Counted from the first letter of the stretch, positions 1-6,489 are shown. The stretch is DNA of 8,498 nucleotides from an uncultured Eubacteriales bacterium (GCA_905199135.1 CAJKFC010000078.1:1-8498); one strand, 5' to 3'. The notes: generated by a model from the sequence alone, not told the origin. Translations and numbers: made by a program.

Positions 1-268
1 ACAGAGAAATCCCGACGGCAGCGAGCCTCTTTCCCTCATGGAGCTGGTGCGCCTTGCCCTTCCGAGAAGAGTTTTCACCATGTCTCACATACTTTTTGCC
101 GCCGACAGAATAGGCTGGCTCTTTAAAAACCGCCATCTCATAGGCGGTCTTGAATGGACGGAGGAGCCCGAGGTTTTGAGGTTCTTCTTCGGCAAGCTCA
201 AACCCAAGGGAGACTGGCAGGAAAAACTCTTGGCAAAATTCCTCGAAGATTTCCCCGAGGGCAGATAG
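1..268 (+). CDS. C-terminal end of tryptophanase-type beta-eliminating lyase (partial)
   Basis: The reading frame is open from the left edge (first full codon at base 2) to TAG at 266-268, so only the last 88 residues are present. The piece resembles the C-terminal domain of the PLP enzymes tryptophanase and tyrosine phenol-lyase: RNPDG, then ELVRLALPRRVFT (the family has LRLTIPR or VRLTIPRRVYT here), then a segment ending in EEPEVLRFFFGKL, which matches the family terminus (EPKVLRHFTAKL in E. coli TnaA, from memory). These enzymes cleave L-tryptophan or L-tyrosine to indole or phenol plus pyruvate and ammonia in the cytoplasm. The PLP lysine lies upstream and cannot be seen. About 17 residues (KPKGDW to the end) extend past the usual C-terminus. 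Tryptophanase is the likelier name, but this fragment cannot exclude tyrosine phenol-lyase. An internal ATG at 38 is not a start, because homology continues upstream of it. Confidence 0.8.
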   Translation, partial: QRNPDGSEPLSLMELVRLALPRRVFTMSHILFAADRIGWLFKNRHLIGGLEWTEEPEVLRFFFGKLKPKGDWQEKLLAKFLEDFPEGR

Positions 269-270
269 TT

Positions 271-291
271 TCGTCAAAAAACGACTTTTTT
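271..291 (+). terminator. Weak candidate terminator after the lyase gene
   Basis: A short 4-bp stem (TCGT 271-274 with ACGA 281-284, six-base loop) is followed directly by a run of six T at 286-291. It sits just after the lyase stop and before the mscL promoter, which is where a terminator is expected. The stem is short, so termination may be inefficient. Confidence 0.35.
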
Positions 292-303
292 CTCCGCTGT
301 ACC

Positions 304-333
304 TTGACTTCCCTCTCCCCTTTATCGTATAAT
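304..333 (+). promoter_or_regulatory. Sigma-A type promoter of mscL
   Basis: TTGACT at 304-309 (5 of 6 to the -35 consensus) and a perfect TATAAT at 328-333 are separated by 18 bp. Transcription would start near 340, giving a leader of about 40 bases before the ATG at 380. An in-frame ATG at 332 lies inside the -10 box and so cannot be the mscL start. Confidence 0.8.
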
Positions 334-379
334 GAAAACGCAAAGACTTTTGCAAATATTATTATATCGGAGAAAAATT

Positions 380-790
380 ATGGATAAGACAAAAGGCTTT
401 ATAGCGGAATTTAAAAAGTTCATAGCGAGGGGAAATGTCCTCGATCTGGCAATAGGCGTCATCATAGGCGGAGCTTTTACATCTATTGTAAACTCCCTGG
501 TAAACGACATATTCATGCCGATTATCGGAATACTTTTCGGCGGAATAGACTTTACAGAGCTCAAATATGTCATAACTCCCGCCGCAGGCGATGTGCCCGA
601 ATCGGCCATATACTACGGAAACTTTATCCAGAATGTGGTCAATTTTCTGCTGGTATCCTTCGTCATCTTCTGTGTTGTAAAGGCGGTCAACCGCTTCCAC
701 CAGAAAAAACAGCAGGCGGCTCCCGCCCCCAAGACTTCCGAAGAAGTCCTGCTTTTAAGGGAGATACGCGATCTTATGAAGGACAAATAA
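380..790 (+). CDS. mscL: Large-conductance mechanosensitive channel MscL
   Basis: This 136-residue inner-membrane channel opens under high membrane tension and releases solutes during hypo-osmotic shock; it works as a homo-oligomer, usually a pentamer. The N-terminal amphipathic helix (FKKFIARGNV, residues 11-20) leads into TM1 (about 17-46) with the glycine-rich pore signature DLAIGVIIGGAF; G26 aligns with pore residue G22 of E. coli MscL. A periplasmic loop (about 50-78) precedes TM2 (about 79-103). A Pro/Ala/Gln linker leads to the conserved C-terminal bundle helix EEVLLLREIRDLMKDK, close to that of E. coli. Length is typical. The ATG at 380 is chosen because GGAGA lies six bases upstream, the family begins here, and an earlier in-frame ATG at 332 falls within the promoter. 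It is apparently monocistronic, with its own promoter and terminator. Confidence 0.97.
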   Translation: MDKTKGFIAEFKKFIARGNVLDLAIGVIIGGAFTSIVNSLVNDIFMPIIGILFGGIDFTELKYVITPAAGDVPESAIYYGNFIQNVVNFLLVSFVIFCVVKAVNRFHQKKQQAAPAPKTSEEVLLLREIRDLMKDK

Positions 791-797
791 AAACACA

Positions 798-830
798 AAC
801 AGGACGGCAAATGCCGTCCTGTTCTTTTTA
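798..830. terminator. Probable bidirectional terminator between mscL and the M20 amidohydrolase gene
   Basis: AACAGGACGGCA (798-809) pairs with TGCCGTCCTGTT (812-823); in practice this is an 11-bp stem with a four-base loop. It is followed on the plus strand by CTTTTTATA. On the minus strand the hairpin is followed by TGTGTTTTTA, so it can plausibly also end the leftward transcript that stops at 840. Confidence 0.85.
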
Positions 831-839
831 TATTGAGAT

Positions 840-2231
840 TTATCTGCTCATTTCCTCTGCAAAAGGCACGGGGAGATCTTTCGGTATGGGGCAGACATAT
901 TTTTTGCCACCCATCATCTTTTCAAATTCCTCTTTGGCCTTTTTGAGTATTTCGGGATCTTCTATGACCTTGAGGGCACAGAGAGCCATGGCTCTTGCCG
1001 CAAGTGTCATGCCCTTCTCGCCTATGGTAGAGCCCGACGAAGCCGTAATCTGCCAGCTGTGACCGGGAGCGCATATGGGATAGCAGGCCGTTGTAAAGGA
1101 TGTGCCGGGGCATATATGCTGCACATCGCCCACATCGGTAGAGCCGAAATGACCGCATCTTGTCAGCTCATAAACTCCGCTGTGAAGATGCTCAAAGCCC
1201 TCCTGCTTCACTGCGTTATCATATATCTTGCCCGTCGTCTTGTTTATCTCCTCGGCGAACTCCAGCTCCTCCTTTGTCCACTCGTCTCTGGGACACTCCT
1301 TGAGGCTCTTCTGGAGGGTGTCTGCCAGCACGCTGTTCATTGTGCTCTCATAGCAGCCGCCCTTGAAGTCGATTTCCAGCTCGGTCTCGGTCATCATAGC
1401 TGCGCCTTTAGCTATCTTGACGAGTCTGTCATAGACCTCCTCGACGCTCTCCCTCTTTGGAGCACGGACATAGTACCAAACAGAGGCTCTGTCGGGAACG
1501 ATGTTGGGAGCCATACCGCCGTTTGTTATGACATAGTGGATTCTGACATCGGATTTTACATGCTCACGGAGATAGTTTGCGCCGACATCCATGAGCTCAA
1601 CTGCGTCGAGAGCCGAGCGTCCGTTGTAGGGGTCGCCGCCTGCGTGAGCAGTTACGCCCTTAAACCTGAACTCTGCCGAGTTGAGGCCGTTGGATGTTCC
1701 GACTCTTACGCTGTTTATTGCACCGGGGTGGAAAGCGATGCACATGTCGAGATCATCAAAAGCTCCGCCTCTTGCCATGAAGCCCTTACCTGTAAGAACT
1801 TCCTCTGCAGGGCAGCCGTAGTATACGATGGTACCTGATTTGCCCGAAGCCTCAAGCTCTGCCTTGAGTCCTATGGCGCCGCCCACATGGGCTACACCAA
1901 GGAGGTTGTGGCCGCATGCCTGACCGTATGCGCCCTCAACGACGGGCTCTTTGTGGGTGCAGACCTTCTGGCTCATGCCGGGAAGGGCGTCGAGCTCACC
2001 CAAAAGGCCTATAACGGGATGTCCGCTGCCCCATGTGGCCTTTATGGCCGTAGGCACTCCGCCTGCTCCGACCTCTACCTTAAATCCTTTTTCTTCAAGG
2101 TATTTTGCGATCCATTCACAGGCCTTGAACTCACGGTACGGTCCTTCGGGGTTGTTCCACATATCAAGCCTGATTTTGTCGAGAGCTGCGCGCTCTTTTT
2201 CGATGGCTTCATAAGCGATTTTACCAAGCAT
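840..2231 (-). CDS. AbgB-like M20 family amidohydrolase (p-aminobenzoyl-glutamate hydrolase type)
   Basis: This 463-residue cytoplasmic metallo-amidohydrolase hydrolyses an amide bond; the nearest family recalled is AbgB, which cleaves p-aminobenzoyl-glutamate from folate breakdown. Visible M20 features are GELDALPG (78-85), ACGHN (C106, H108), PAEE (E143 likely base, E144 likely ligand), FHPG (H168), the dimerisation-domain entry KGVTAHAGGDP (191-201), and GHSWQ (H391) near the C-terminus. This is a complete set of candidate metal ligands for the two-metal site. The ATG at 2231 is preferred over an upstream in-frame TTG at 2264 because GGAGG ends eight bases before it and homology starts there. 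In E. coli AbgB works with a related subunit, AbgA; no AbgA or AbgT transporter gene is in the window, so this may be a homomeric enzyme with another amide substrate. It lies 29 bases after the exported stalk protein, with no terminator between, so the two probably share a transcript. Confidence 0.88.
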   Translation of the reverse strand: MLGKIAYEAIEKERAALDKIRLDMWNNPEGPYREFKACEWIAKYLEEKGFKVEVGAGGVPTAIKATWGSGHPVIGLLGELDALPGMSQKVCTHKEPVVEGAYGQACGHNLLGVAHVGGAIGLKAELEASGKSGTIVYYGCPAEEVLTGKGFMARGGAFDDLDMCIAFHPGAINSVRVGTSNGLNSAEFRFKGVTAHAGGDPYNGRSALDAVELMDVGANYLREHVKSDVRIHYVITNGGMAPNIVPDRASVWYYVRAPKRESVEEVYDRLVKIAKGAAMMTETELEIDFKGGCYESTMNSVLADTLQKSLKECPRDEWTKEELEFAEEINKTTGKIYDNAVKQEGFEHLHSGVYELTRCGHFGSTDVGDVQHICPGTSFTTACYPICAPGHSWQITASSGSTIGEKGMTLAARAMALCALKVIEDPEILKKAKEEFEKMMGGKKYVCPIPKDLPVPFAEEMSR

Positions 2232-2239
2232 TTTTTCAT

Positions 2240-2244
2240 CCTCC
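2240..2244 (-). promoter_or_regulatory. Ribosome binding site that sets the AbgB-like start
   Basis: The minus strand reads GGAGG with eight bases before the ATG at 2231. This decides against the upstream TTG at 2264, which lies inside the preceding gene's stop region. Confidence 0.8.
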
Positions 2245-2260
2245 GTATATAAAAATTTTA

Positions 2261-3385
2261 TCAATCGAAAATGGTTACGCTGTATATTATGCAGTTGTGC
2301 TGGCGCATATAATATATAAGGTTATCGAGGGCTGTAACGCTCTCTGCATCTGCCGAAAAAAGTATTCTCGATGTGGCCCTCTTCTCTATATGAGCCTTTA
2401 CATTGGCTATTATCGTCTGAGCTTTTCCTGTCGGAGCATATGTGGGAGAATATGTTTTATATCCTCTGCTCTCCAGTTCCTCGGCGTTCTTATTCTCATA
2501 CGACGCCTTTTCAAAAAACACAAGATTTGTCTTTTTGAGGGTGCCCGCCTTTATCATGCGGTTTATCGCATCAATGTCCTCCGCCGTGCTGCCCTCTTTG
2601 AAAAGTATTCCGACAGAATGACCCTCGGCGCATATCTTTCTGAGAGCATCTCCGTCCGCCGCCACATTCTCATCGACAAAGAACACGGTTTTCTGGGCTC
2701 TTGTCTCAAGGACATCGAGCACATCGTCCACCTGTGACGGATCGGTGCACTTTACGGCGAGATATACATTTCTGGTGTCGGTCTCGGGCTGCTCTGCATC
2801 GACGCTTTCGCTCTCAGTGGTGCTCTCGGTGCTCTCCGTGGGCAGCTCCGTCTCATTCATATATGTTTTCATATAGCTGAGATACATATTTTTCATGGTC
2901 TCGGCGTTTTTCTCTATAAACATATAATCGTCTATGGAGGTGCGGCTGCTGTTTATCCTGACCACGGGGCCCAAAGGCGAAACCGTCACATAGGAATAGT
3001 AGTATCCGAATTTGTCACACACCATCTTTGCGGCCACATAATTTCTGCCGCTTTTTCGTATACATGCTTTGGAATAGGAAACTCCCGATTCGTCCTCGGC
3101 AGTACCTGCTGACATATCGAACATCAGGTGCTCTTCGCTGTTATACACCAAAAGCTGATTGGTGCCCGAATTATAAAAACTTGAAAGACCCAAAAGCCTG
3201 GTGAAGGTCTCGGGCAGGACATATACAGTGCCGTCCGACCTTATAGGAACATTGGAAGGCGACGGCCCCAGCTGCAAAACATCGTTTATGGCGGTAAAAA
3301 TAAGCGGGTTTGCCGCCTGCGACGGAACATTCAAAACCGATACGGATATAATCAACAGCAAAAATATCGCTAATATTTTTTTCAT
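2261..3385 (-). CDS. Exported stalk-domain protein with degenerate polysaccharide-deacetylase-like domain
   Basis: This 374-residue secreted protein has no recognised specific function. Residues 1-24 form a signal peptide (MKK, hydrophobic LAIFLLLIISVSVL, likely SQA cleavage), with no lipobox cysteine. Residues about 30-147 resemble the 'copper amine oxidase N-terminal' stalk domain of Clostridia cell-surface proteins (RSDGTVYVLPETFTRLLG; SGRNYVAAKMVCDKFG). A Thr/Ser/Glu linker follows (about 178-205). Residues 206-374 have the order of a NodB polysaccharide deacetylase: NVYLAVKCTDP for the TFDDGP strand, KTVFFVDEN for ATFFVVG, ICAEGHSVGILF for EGHEIGNHT, and a terminal strand IIYSVTIFD. The catalytic aspartates of TFDDGP, the second histidine of the H-x3-H metal motif and the RPPYG arginine motif are not found, so it is probably non-catalytic. 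The ATG at 3385 follows AAGGAG at a slightly long 11-base spacing. A divergent promoter region separates it from the aminotransferase. The deacetylase-like assignment is moderate. Confidence 0.75.
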   Translation of the reverse strand: MKKILAIFLLLIISVSVLNVPSQAANPLIFTAINDVLQLGPSPSNVPIRSDGTVYVLPETFTRLLGLSSFYNSGTNQLLVYNSEEHLMFDMSAGTAEDESGVSYSKACIRKSGRNYVAAKMVCDKFGYYYSYVTVSPLGPVVRINSSRTSIDDYMFIEKNAETMKNMYLSYMKTYMNETELPTESTESTTESESVDAEQPETDTRNVYLAVKCTDPSQVDDVLDVLETRAQKTVFFVDENVAADGDALRKICAEGHSVGILFKEGSTAEDIDAINRMIKAGTLKKTNLVFFEKASYENKNAEELESRGYKTYSPTYAPTGKAQTIIANVKAHIEKRATSRILFSADAESVTALDNLIYYMRQHNCIIYSVTIFD

Positions 3386-3413
3386 ATGGGGTTTATCTCC
3401 TTTACCATAATAA

Positions 3414-3442
3414 ATTATAACACACTTTAGATAGTTTTGCTA
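3414..3442 (-). promoter_or_regulatory. Candidate promoter of the stalk-domain gene
   Basis: On the minus strand a perfect TATAAT occupies 3419-3414, placing the start near 3407, about 21 bases before the ATG at 3385. The matching -35 region 17 bp upstream (TAGCAA, 3442-3437) is poor, so the call rests mainly on the -10 box. Confidence 0.45.
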
Positions 3443-3471
3443 TTGTTTTTTTTTAAATTTTTTGATATAGT
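3443..3471 (+). promoter_or_regulatory. Candidate promoter of the branched-chain aminotransferase gene
   Basis: TTGTTT (3443-3448) and TATAGT (3466-3471, 5 of 6) are 17 bp apart in an AT-rich tract. The predicted start near 3478 gives a leader of about 35 bases, too short to hold a T-box or other large amino-acid riboregulator. Confidence 0.45.
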
Positions 3472-3512
3472 GTATATAGAAGCTTTAAGTATTTTAAAGG
3501 AGGAACCCTTTT

Positions 3513-4580
3513 ATGGCATTGTCTATTACCAAAACAAGAACGAGCTCCCCTAAGACAAAACCCGATCAGAGCAACCTCGGCTTTTGCCGCTATTTTACGG
3601 ATCATATGTTCACCATGGACTATACGCCCGAAAAGGGCTGGCACAACCGCCAGATAGTCCCCTACGGTCCGCTGCATCTGGACCCTTCCTGTGCGGTTTT
3701 CCACTATGGCCAGGAAATTTTTGAGGGTCTCAAGGCTTACCGCGCCGGAAACGGTGATATTCTGCTGTTCCGCCCCGAACAGAACGCCATGCGCCTCAAC
3801 GCCTCCCACGAGAGACTTTGCATGCCTCCCATACCTGTGGAAGAATTTGTCGAATGTGTAAAGGCAATAGTTGAGTTTGACAAGGACTGGATACCCACGG
3901 CTCCCGAAACCTCCCTTTACATAAGACCTTTTACAATAGCCACCGACATAGTTCTCGGTGTTCATCCTTCGTCTACATATAAATTTGTAATAATTCTCTC
4001 TCCCGCCGGCTCCTACTATCCCACCGGCTTCAACCCCGTCAGAATCCTTGTTGAGGACGAATATGTCCGCGCCGTCATGGGCGGCACAGGCTCGGCAAAA
4101 TGCGGCGGCAACTACGCCGGCTCCATGCTCGGCCAGCACAAAGCCTCTGAAAAGGGATATTCCCAGGTTCTCTGGCTCGACGGCCTTGAGAGAAAATATG
4201 TTGAAGAAGGCGGTGCCATGAACATCATGTTCAAGATAGACGGCGAGATCATCACCCCTCCCGCCGACGGCTCCATACTCCCCGGAATAACGAGAAAATC
4301 CTGCATAGATATTCTGAGAGACTGGGGAATGAAGGTCTCCGAGCGCAAGCTCTCTATTGACGAAATAGTCAAGGCTCACGATGAGGGCAAGCTTGAAGAA
4401 ATATTCTGCACGGGCACCGCAGCCGTCATCTCCCCTGTAAGCGCCATAGGCTATAAAGGCAAGGACTATGTAGCCGGAGATGGAAATGTCGGCCCTGTCA
4501 CCAAAAAGCTCTATGACGAGCTGACAGGCATTCAGTGGGGCAGAATCGACGACATCCGCGGCTGGACTGTAAAGCTCTAA
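3513..4580 (+). CDS. ilvE: Branched-chain amino acid aminotransferase
   Basis: This 355-residue cytoplasmic PLP enzyme of fold class IV exchanges amino groups between leucine, isoleucine or valine and 2-oxoglutarate, and serves both synthesis and fermentation of these amino acids. Family marks in order are the substrate-loop region GPLHLDPSCAVFHYGQEIFEGLKAYR (53-78, cited by position), RPEQNAMRLNASHERLCMP, ETSLYIRPF (132-140), GGTGSAKCGGNYAGS with the PLP lysine K196, EEGGAMNIMF (231-240), ILPGITRKS (255-263) and FCTGTAAVISPV. It belongs to the longer, BCAT2-like type that includes the mitochondrial and mycobacterial enzymes, and its length is typical. The ATG at 3513 has AAAGGAGG nine bases upstream. 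A strong terminator directly follows, so it looks monocistronic; no other ilv or leu gene is nearby. Confidence 0.96.
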   Translation: MALSITKTRTSSPKTKPDQSNLGFCRYFTDHMFTMDYTPEKGWHNRQIVPYGPLHLDPSCAVFHYGQEIFEGLKAYRAGNGDILLFRPEQNAMRLNASHERLCMPPIPVEEFVECVKAIVEFDKDWIPTAPETSLYIRPFTIATDIVLGVHPSSTYKFVIILSPAGSYYPTGFNPVRILVEDEYVRAVMGGTGSAKCGGNYAGSMLGQHKASEKGYSQVLWLDGLERKYVEEGGAMNIMFKIDGEIITPPADGSILPGITRKSCIDILRDWGMKVSERKLSIDEIVKAHDEGKLEEIFCTGTAAVISPVSAIGYKGKDYVAGDGNVGPVTKKLYDELTGIQWGRIDDIRGWTVKL

Positions 4581-4597
4581 TAAAAAACGATATTTAC

Positions 4598-4627
4598 ACG
4601 GCGGCTCTATGCCGCCGTTTTTCTTTT
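4598..4627 (+). terminator. Intrinsic terminator of ilvE
   Basis: ACGGCGGC (4598-4605) pairs with GCCGCCGT (4611-4618) across a five-base loop, followed by TTTTTCTTTT. The GC-rich 8-bp stem plus U-tract is a textbook intrinsic terminator 18 bases after the stop. Confidence 0.9.
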
Positions 4628-4653
4628 CAGTTTTTTTAAAATTAAGAACTTTT

Positions 4654-4681
4654 TTGTCTTTTTTTAAATCTTTAATAATGT
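4654..4681 (+). promoter_or_regulatory. Weak candidate promoter of the lipoprotein gene
   Basis: TTGTCT (4654-4659, 4 of 6) and TAATGT (4676-4681, keeping the important T, A and final T) are 16 bp apart in a very AT-rich tract between the ilvE terminator and the lipoprotein. An overlapping AATAAT at 4674-4679 could be the -10 box instead. A promoter is needed here, but its exact position is uncertain. Confidence 0.3.
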
Positions 4682-4709
4682 AAAACAAACAGGCTATTTG
4701 GAGGAAATT

Positions 4710-5246
4710 ATGAAAAAGACAATTTTGTTCGCCCTTTCCCTTCTGACGGTTGTGTGTCTACTGTCGGGCTGTTCCAAACAGGAGAGCACAGATACATCGG
4801 GTCAGACAGTCTCATCGGAAAGCACAGAAAAAGAAACTGCCGCTTTTCCCTCTGACGAAGAGATAATCGAAGAGATGTCCCCCTATCTTGAAAATGCCCA
4901 GAAACAGGAGATAGAGAGCGCCGGCTCTTTGGAAGATTTTCTTCTAAATAACCTCGGGCTTGAAGCAGACGGTATAGAAGACGCTGTTCTCTATCTGGGA
5001 ATGCCCAACCAGAACACCACATATTTTCTCATGCTTACTCTTGATGACTCGGCAGACCGCGAGAATATAAACCAAAAGGTCGAAGAACAGCTCAAGGCAT
5101 GGCAGAAAACCGCAGAAATGGGCTATGTCAGCGGATATACCGAATACAAGATAATCGAAAAGCAGGACAAACTGTTTGCCGTTATGCACGAAAAACAGGA
5201 TTCCTTTGAAAAGATGTGCGAATATCTTGAAGACTTAAAAGACTGA
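4710..5246 (+). CDS. DUF4358-like lipoprotein of unknown function
   Basis: This 178-residue exported lipoprotein begins MKKTILFALSLLTVVCLLSGC: a basic start, a hydrophobic core and a lipobox LSGC with the lipidated cysteine at 21, so it should be anchored on the outer face of the membrane. A Ser/Thr/Glu-rich spacer (about 22-48) precedes the folded part. The rest (FPSDEEIIEEMSPYLE, then a strand YFLMLTLDDS, a helix with EEQLKAWQK, then YKIIEKQDKLFAVMHEKQD and a final helix) follows the pattern remembered for DUF4358 lipoproteins of Clostridia, whose function is unknown. The start is ATG 4710 with GGAGG five bases upstream; a TTG at 4698 lies before that site and is unlikely. It is flanked by terminators on both sides and so is probably transcribed alone. 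The lipoprotein call is firm; the DUF4358 match is a moderate judgement. Confidence 0.85.
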   Translation: MKKTILFALSLLTVVCLLSGCSKQESTDTSGQTVSSESTEKETAAFPSDEEIIEEMSPYLENAQKQEIESAGSLEDFLLNNLGLEADGIEDAVLYLGMPNQNTTYFLMLTLDDSADRENINQKVEEQLKAWQKTAEMGYVSGYTEYKIIEKQDKLFAVMHEKQDSFEKMCEYLEDLKD

Positions 5247-5249
5247 TAT

Positions 5250-5286
5250 AAAGGGCTTCGGATATAATCCGAAGCCTTTATTTTTT
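5250..5286. terminator. Terminator between the lipoprotein and the convergent amidohydrolase gene
   Basis: GGCTTCGGAT (5254-5263) pairs with ATCCGAAGCC (5267-5276) across a three-base loop, and the stem extends through AAG/TTT pairing with one G-U. TTATTTTTTA follows on the plus strand. On the minus strand the hairpin is followed by TTTATATC, a weaker U-tract, so it mainly serves the lipoprotein but may stop both transcripts. Confidence 0.85.
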
Positions 5287-6445
5287 ATGCCTTATGTACT
5301 ACTTTGCCGTTTACGAGAGTGTAAACCGTTGTGTAGTCGATGTCCTTGAGGGGGTTGCCCTTGAATATTGCGATATCGGCGTCTTTGCCTGCTTCAAGAG
5401 AGCCGACTCTGTCGGCGATGCCTGTAATCTTTGCGGGGTTTATCGTAATGGCTTTCCATGCCTCGCTCTCCTTGAGACCTGCCTTTACGGCCATACCTGC
5501 GCACATTGAAAGATGCTGGAGAGGTATGACGGGGGCGTCGGTCACTATGCAGACAAGCATTCCTGCCTCGTTCAAGACCTTTACCGTCTCGAATGTCTTG
5601 TTCTGAAGCTCATATTTGCTCTTGCTTCCGAAGGACGGACCTACGAGAGCAGGCTTGCCCTCTTTGACCAGCTCATCAACTATGAGATGACCCTCTGTGC
5701 AGTGGTCGAGAGTGATGTCCACATCAAACTCCTTGGCTATGCGGATAGATGTAAATATATCGTCTGCTCTGTGTGCATGAGCCTTGAGAGGAATCTCTTT
5801 CTTGAGTACGGGTATAAAAGCCTCAAGCTGCATGTCAAAGGGAGGCTTCTTTGTACCGTTTTTCTCGGCCTCTTCAAGTTCTTCAAGATATCTCTTTGCC
5901 TTAAAGAGTATATTTCTCAGATGAGCCGCCGTTGCCATTCTCGTTGTGGGGCTGGTGTTTCTTCCCTTGTAGCAGCGCTTGGGGTTTTCACCGAAGGCCA
6001 CCTTCATGGCGACAGGATTTTTGATTACCATGTTGTCTATGCGTTTGCCATGGGTCTTCATGGCGAGGAATGTGCCTCCCACTACATTTGCCGAGCCGGG
6101 GCCTGTGACAGCAGTGGTAACACCGCCTGCGAGGGCGTGCTCAAAAGCTTCGCACATGGGATTTATGGCGTCTATCGCTCTGAGCTGAGCTGTTATGGGA
6201 TCGGTTATCTCGTTGACATCGTTGCCCTCAAAGCCGATGCCCTCTTCACTCATGCCTATGTGGCAGTGTCCGTCTACAAGACCGGGAGTTACGATGCAGC
6301 CTGCGGCGTCGATGACTTCGGCGTCGGCGGGAGCGTCGACTGTCTTTCCGACAGCTACGATTTTTTCGCCGTCGATGAGAACCTGACCGTTCTCTATGTC
6401 TTCGCCCACCATTGTCTTTACAAGACCGTTTTTGATGAGAATCAT
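5285..6445 (-). CDS. Metal-dependent amidohydrolase of unknown substrate (imidazolonepropionase-related)
   Basis: This 386-residue cytoplasmic amidohydrolase-superfamily enzyme opens with the usual beta-sandwich start (MILIKNGLV, VLIDGEKIVAVG) and GCIVTPGLVDGHCHIG carrying the HxH metal pair (H60, H62). Later come AHAHRADDI (H223 and/or H225), LDHCTEGH (H248) and IVTDAPV with the catalytic or metal aspartate D303. It ends with GSLEAGKDADIAIFKGNPL (349-367), the standard return strand. All expected TIM-barrel metal residues are present, so it should be active, but the substrate cannot be read from sequence; imidazolonepropionase-like and dipeptidase-like members share this layout. The ATG at 6445 is chosen over one at 6460 because GGAGG lies eight bases before it and overlaps the upstream ATG, and proteins of this family typically begin MxLIKNG. 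It is a single gene with its own strong promoter. Confidence 0.88.
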   Translation of the reverse strand: MILIKNGLVKTMVGEDIENGQVLIDGEKIVAVGKTVDAPADAEVIDAAGCIVTPGLVDGHCHIGMSEEGIGFEGNDVNEITDPITAQLRAIDAINPMCEAFEHALAGGVTTAVTGPGSANVVGGTFLAMKTHGKRIDNMVIKNPVAMKVAFGENPKRCYKGRNTSPTTRMATAAHLRNILFKAKRYLEELEEAEKNGTKKPPFDMQLEAFIPVLKKEIPLKAHAHRADDIFTSIRIAKEFDVDITLDHCTEGHLIVDELVKEGKPALVGPSFGSKSKYELQNKTFETVKVLNEAGMLVCIVTDAPVIPLQHLSMCAGMAVKAGLKESEAWKAITINPAKITGIADRVGSLEAGKDADIAIFKGNPLKDIDYTTVYTLVNGKVVHKA

Positions 6446-6453
6446 TTGAGTGC

Positions 6454-6458
6454 CCTCC
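6454..6458 (-). promoter_or_regulatory. Ribosome binding site that sets the amidohydrolase start
   Basis: The minus strand reads ATGGAGGGCACTCAAATG from 6460. The GGAGG (6458-6454) is eight bases before the second ATG at 6445, whereas the first ATG at 6460 has only a weak AGG upstream. Confidence 0.75.
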
Positions 6459-6468
6459 ATTATGTTTT

Positions 6469-6489
6469 TAGTATACCTATATCATACTA
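6469..6489. promoter_or_regulatory. Candidate operator (inverted repeat over the amidohydrolase promoter)
   Basis: TAGTAT (6469-6474) and ATACTA (6484-6489) form perfect 6-bp inverted arms around nine bases. They cover the -10 box (6481-6486) and the predicted start (about 6474) of the leftward promoter, which is where a repressor would bind. No regulator gene is seen in the window. Confidence 0.35.

Noticed and set aside
332..379. Upstream in-frame ATG giving a 152-residue MscL
   Set aside because: The ATG at 332 lies inside the -10 box of the mscL promoter and the extra residues do not match MscL.
1059..1838. A 259-codon plus-strand open frame within the AbgB-like gene
   Set aside because: It has no promoter, ribosome site or family match, and the opposite strand carries all the M20 motifs.
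3431..3443. Small inverted repeat ATAG-N5-CTAT in the ilvE/stalk-gene divergent region
   Set aside because: Four-base arms in AT-rich DNA are expected by chance.
3472..3512. Possible T-box or other amino-acid leader upstream of ilvE
   Set aside because: The leader is only about 35 bases and has no specifier, anti-terminator or terminator structure.
3453..4688. A 411-codon open frame on the minus strand, antisense to the aminotransferase
   Set aside because: It mirrors ilvE almost fully, has no recognisable domain, and runs through the ilvE terminator and promoter. ilvE itself has clear family motifs and signals, so this is a codon-usage shadow.
6446..6460. Upstream ATG at 6460 for the amidohydrolase
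   Set aside because: It overlaps the GGAGG of the ATG at 6445 and has only about 13 bases between it and the predicted transcription start, without a good ribosome site.
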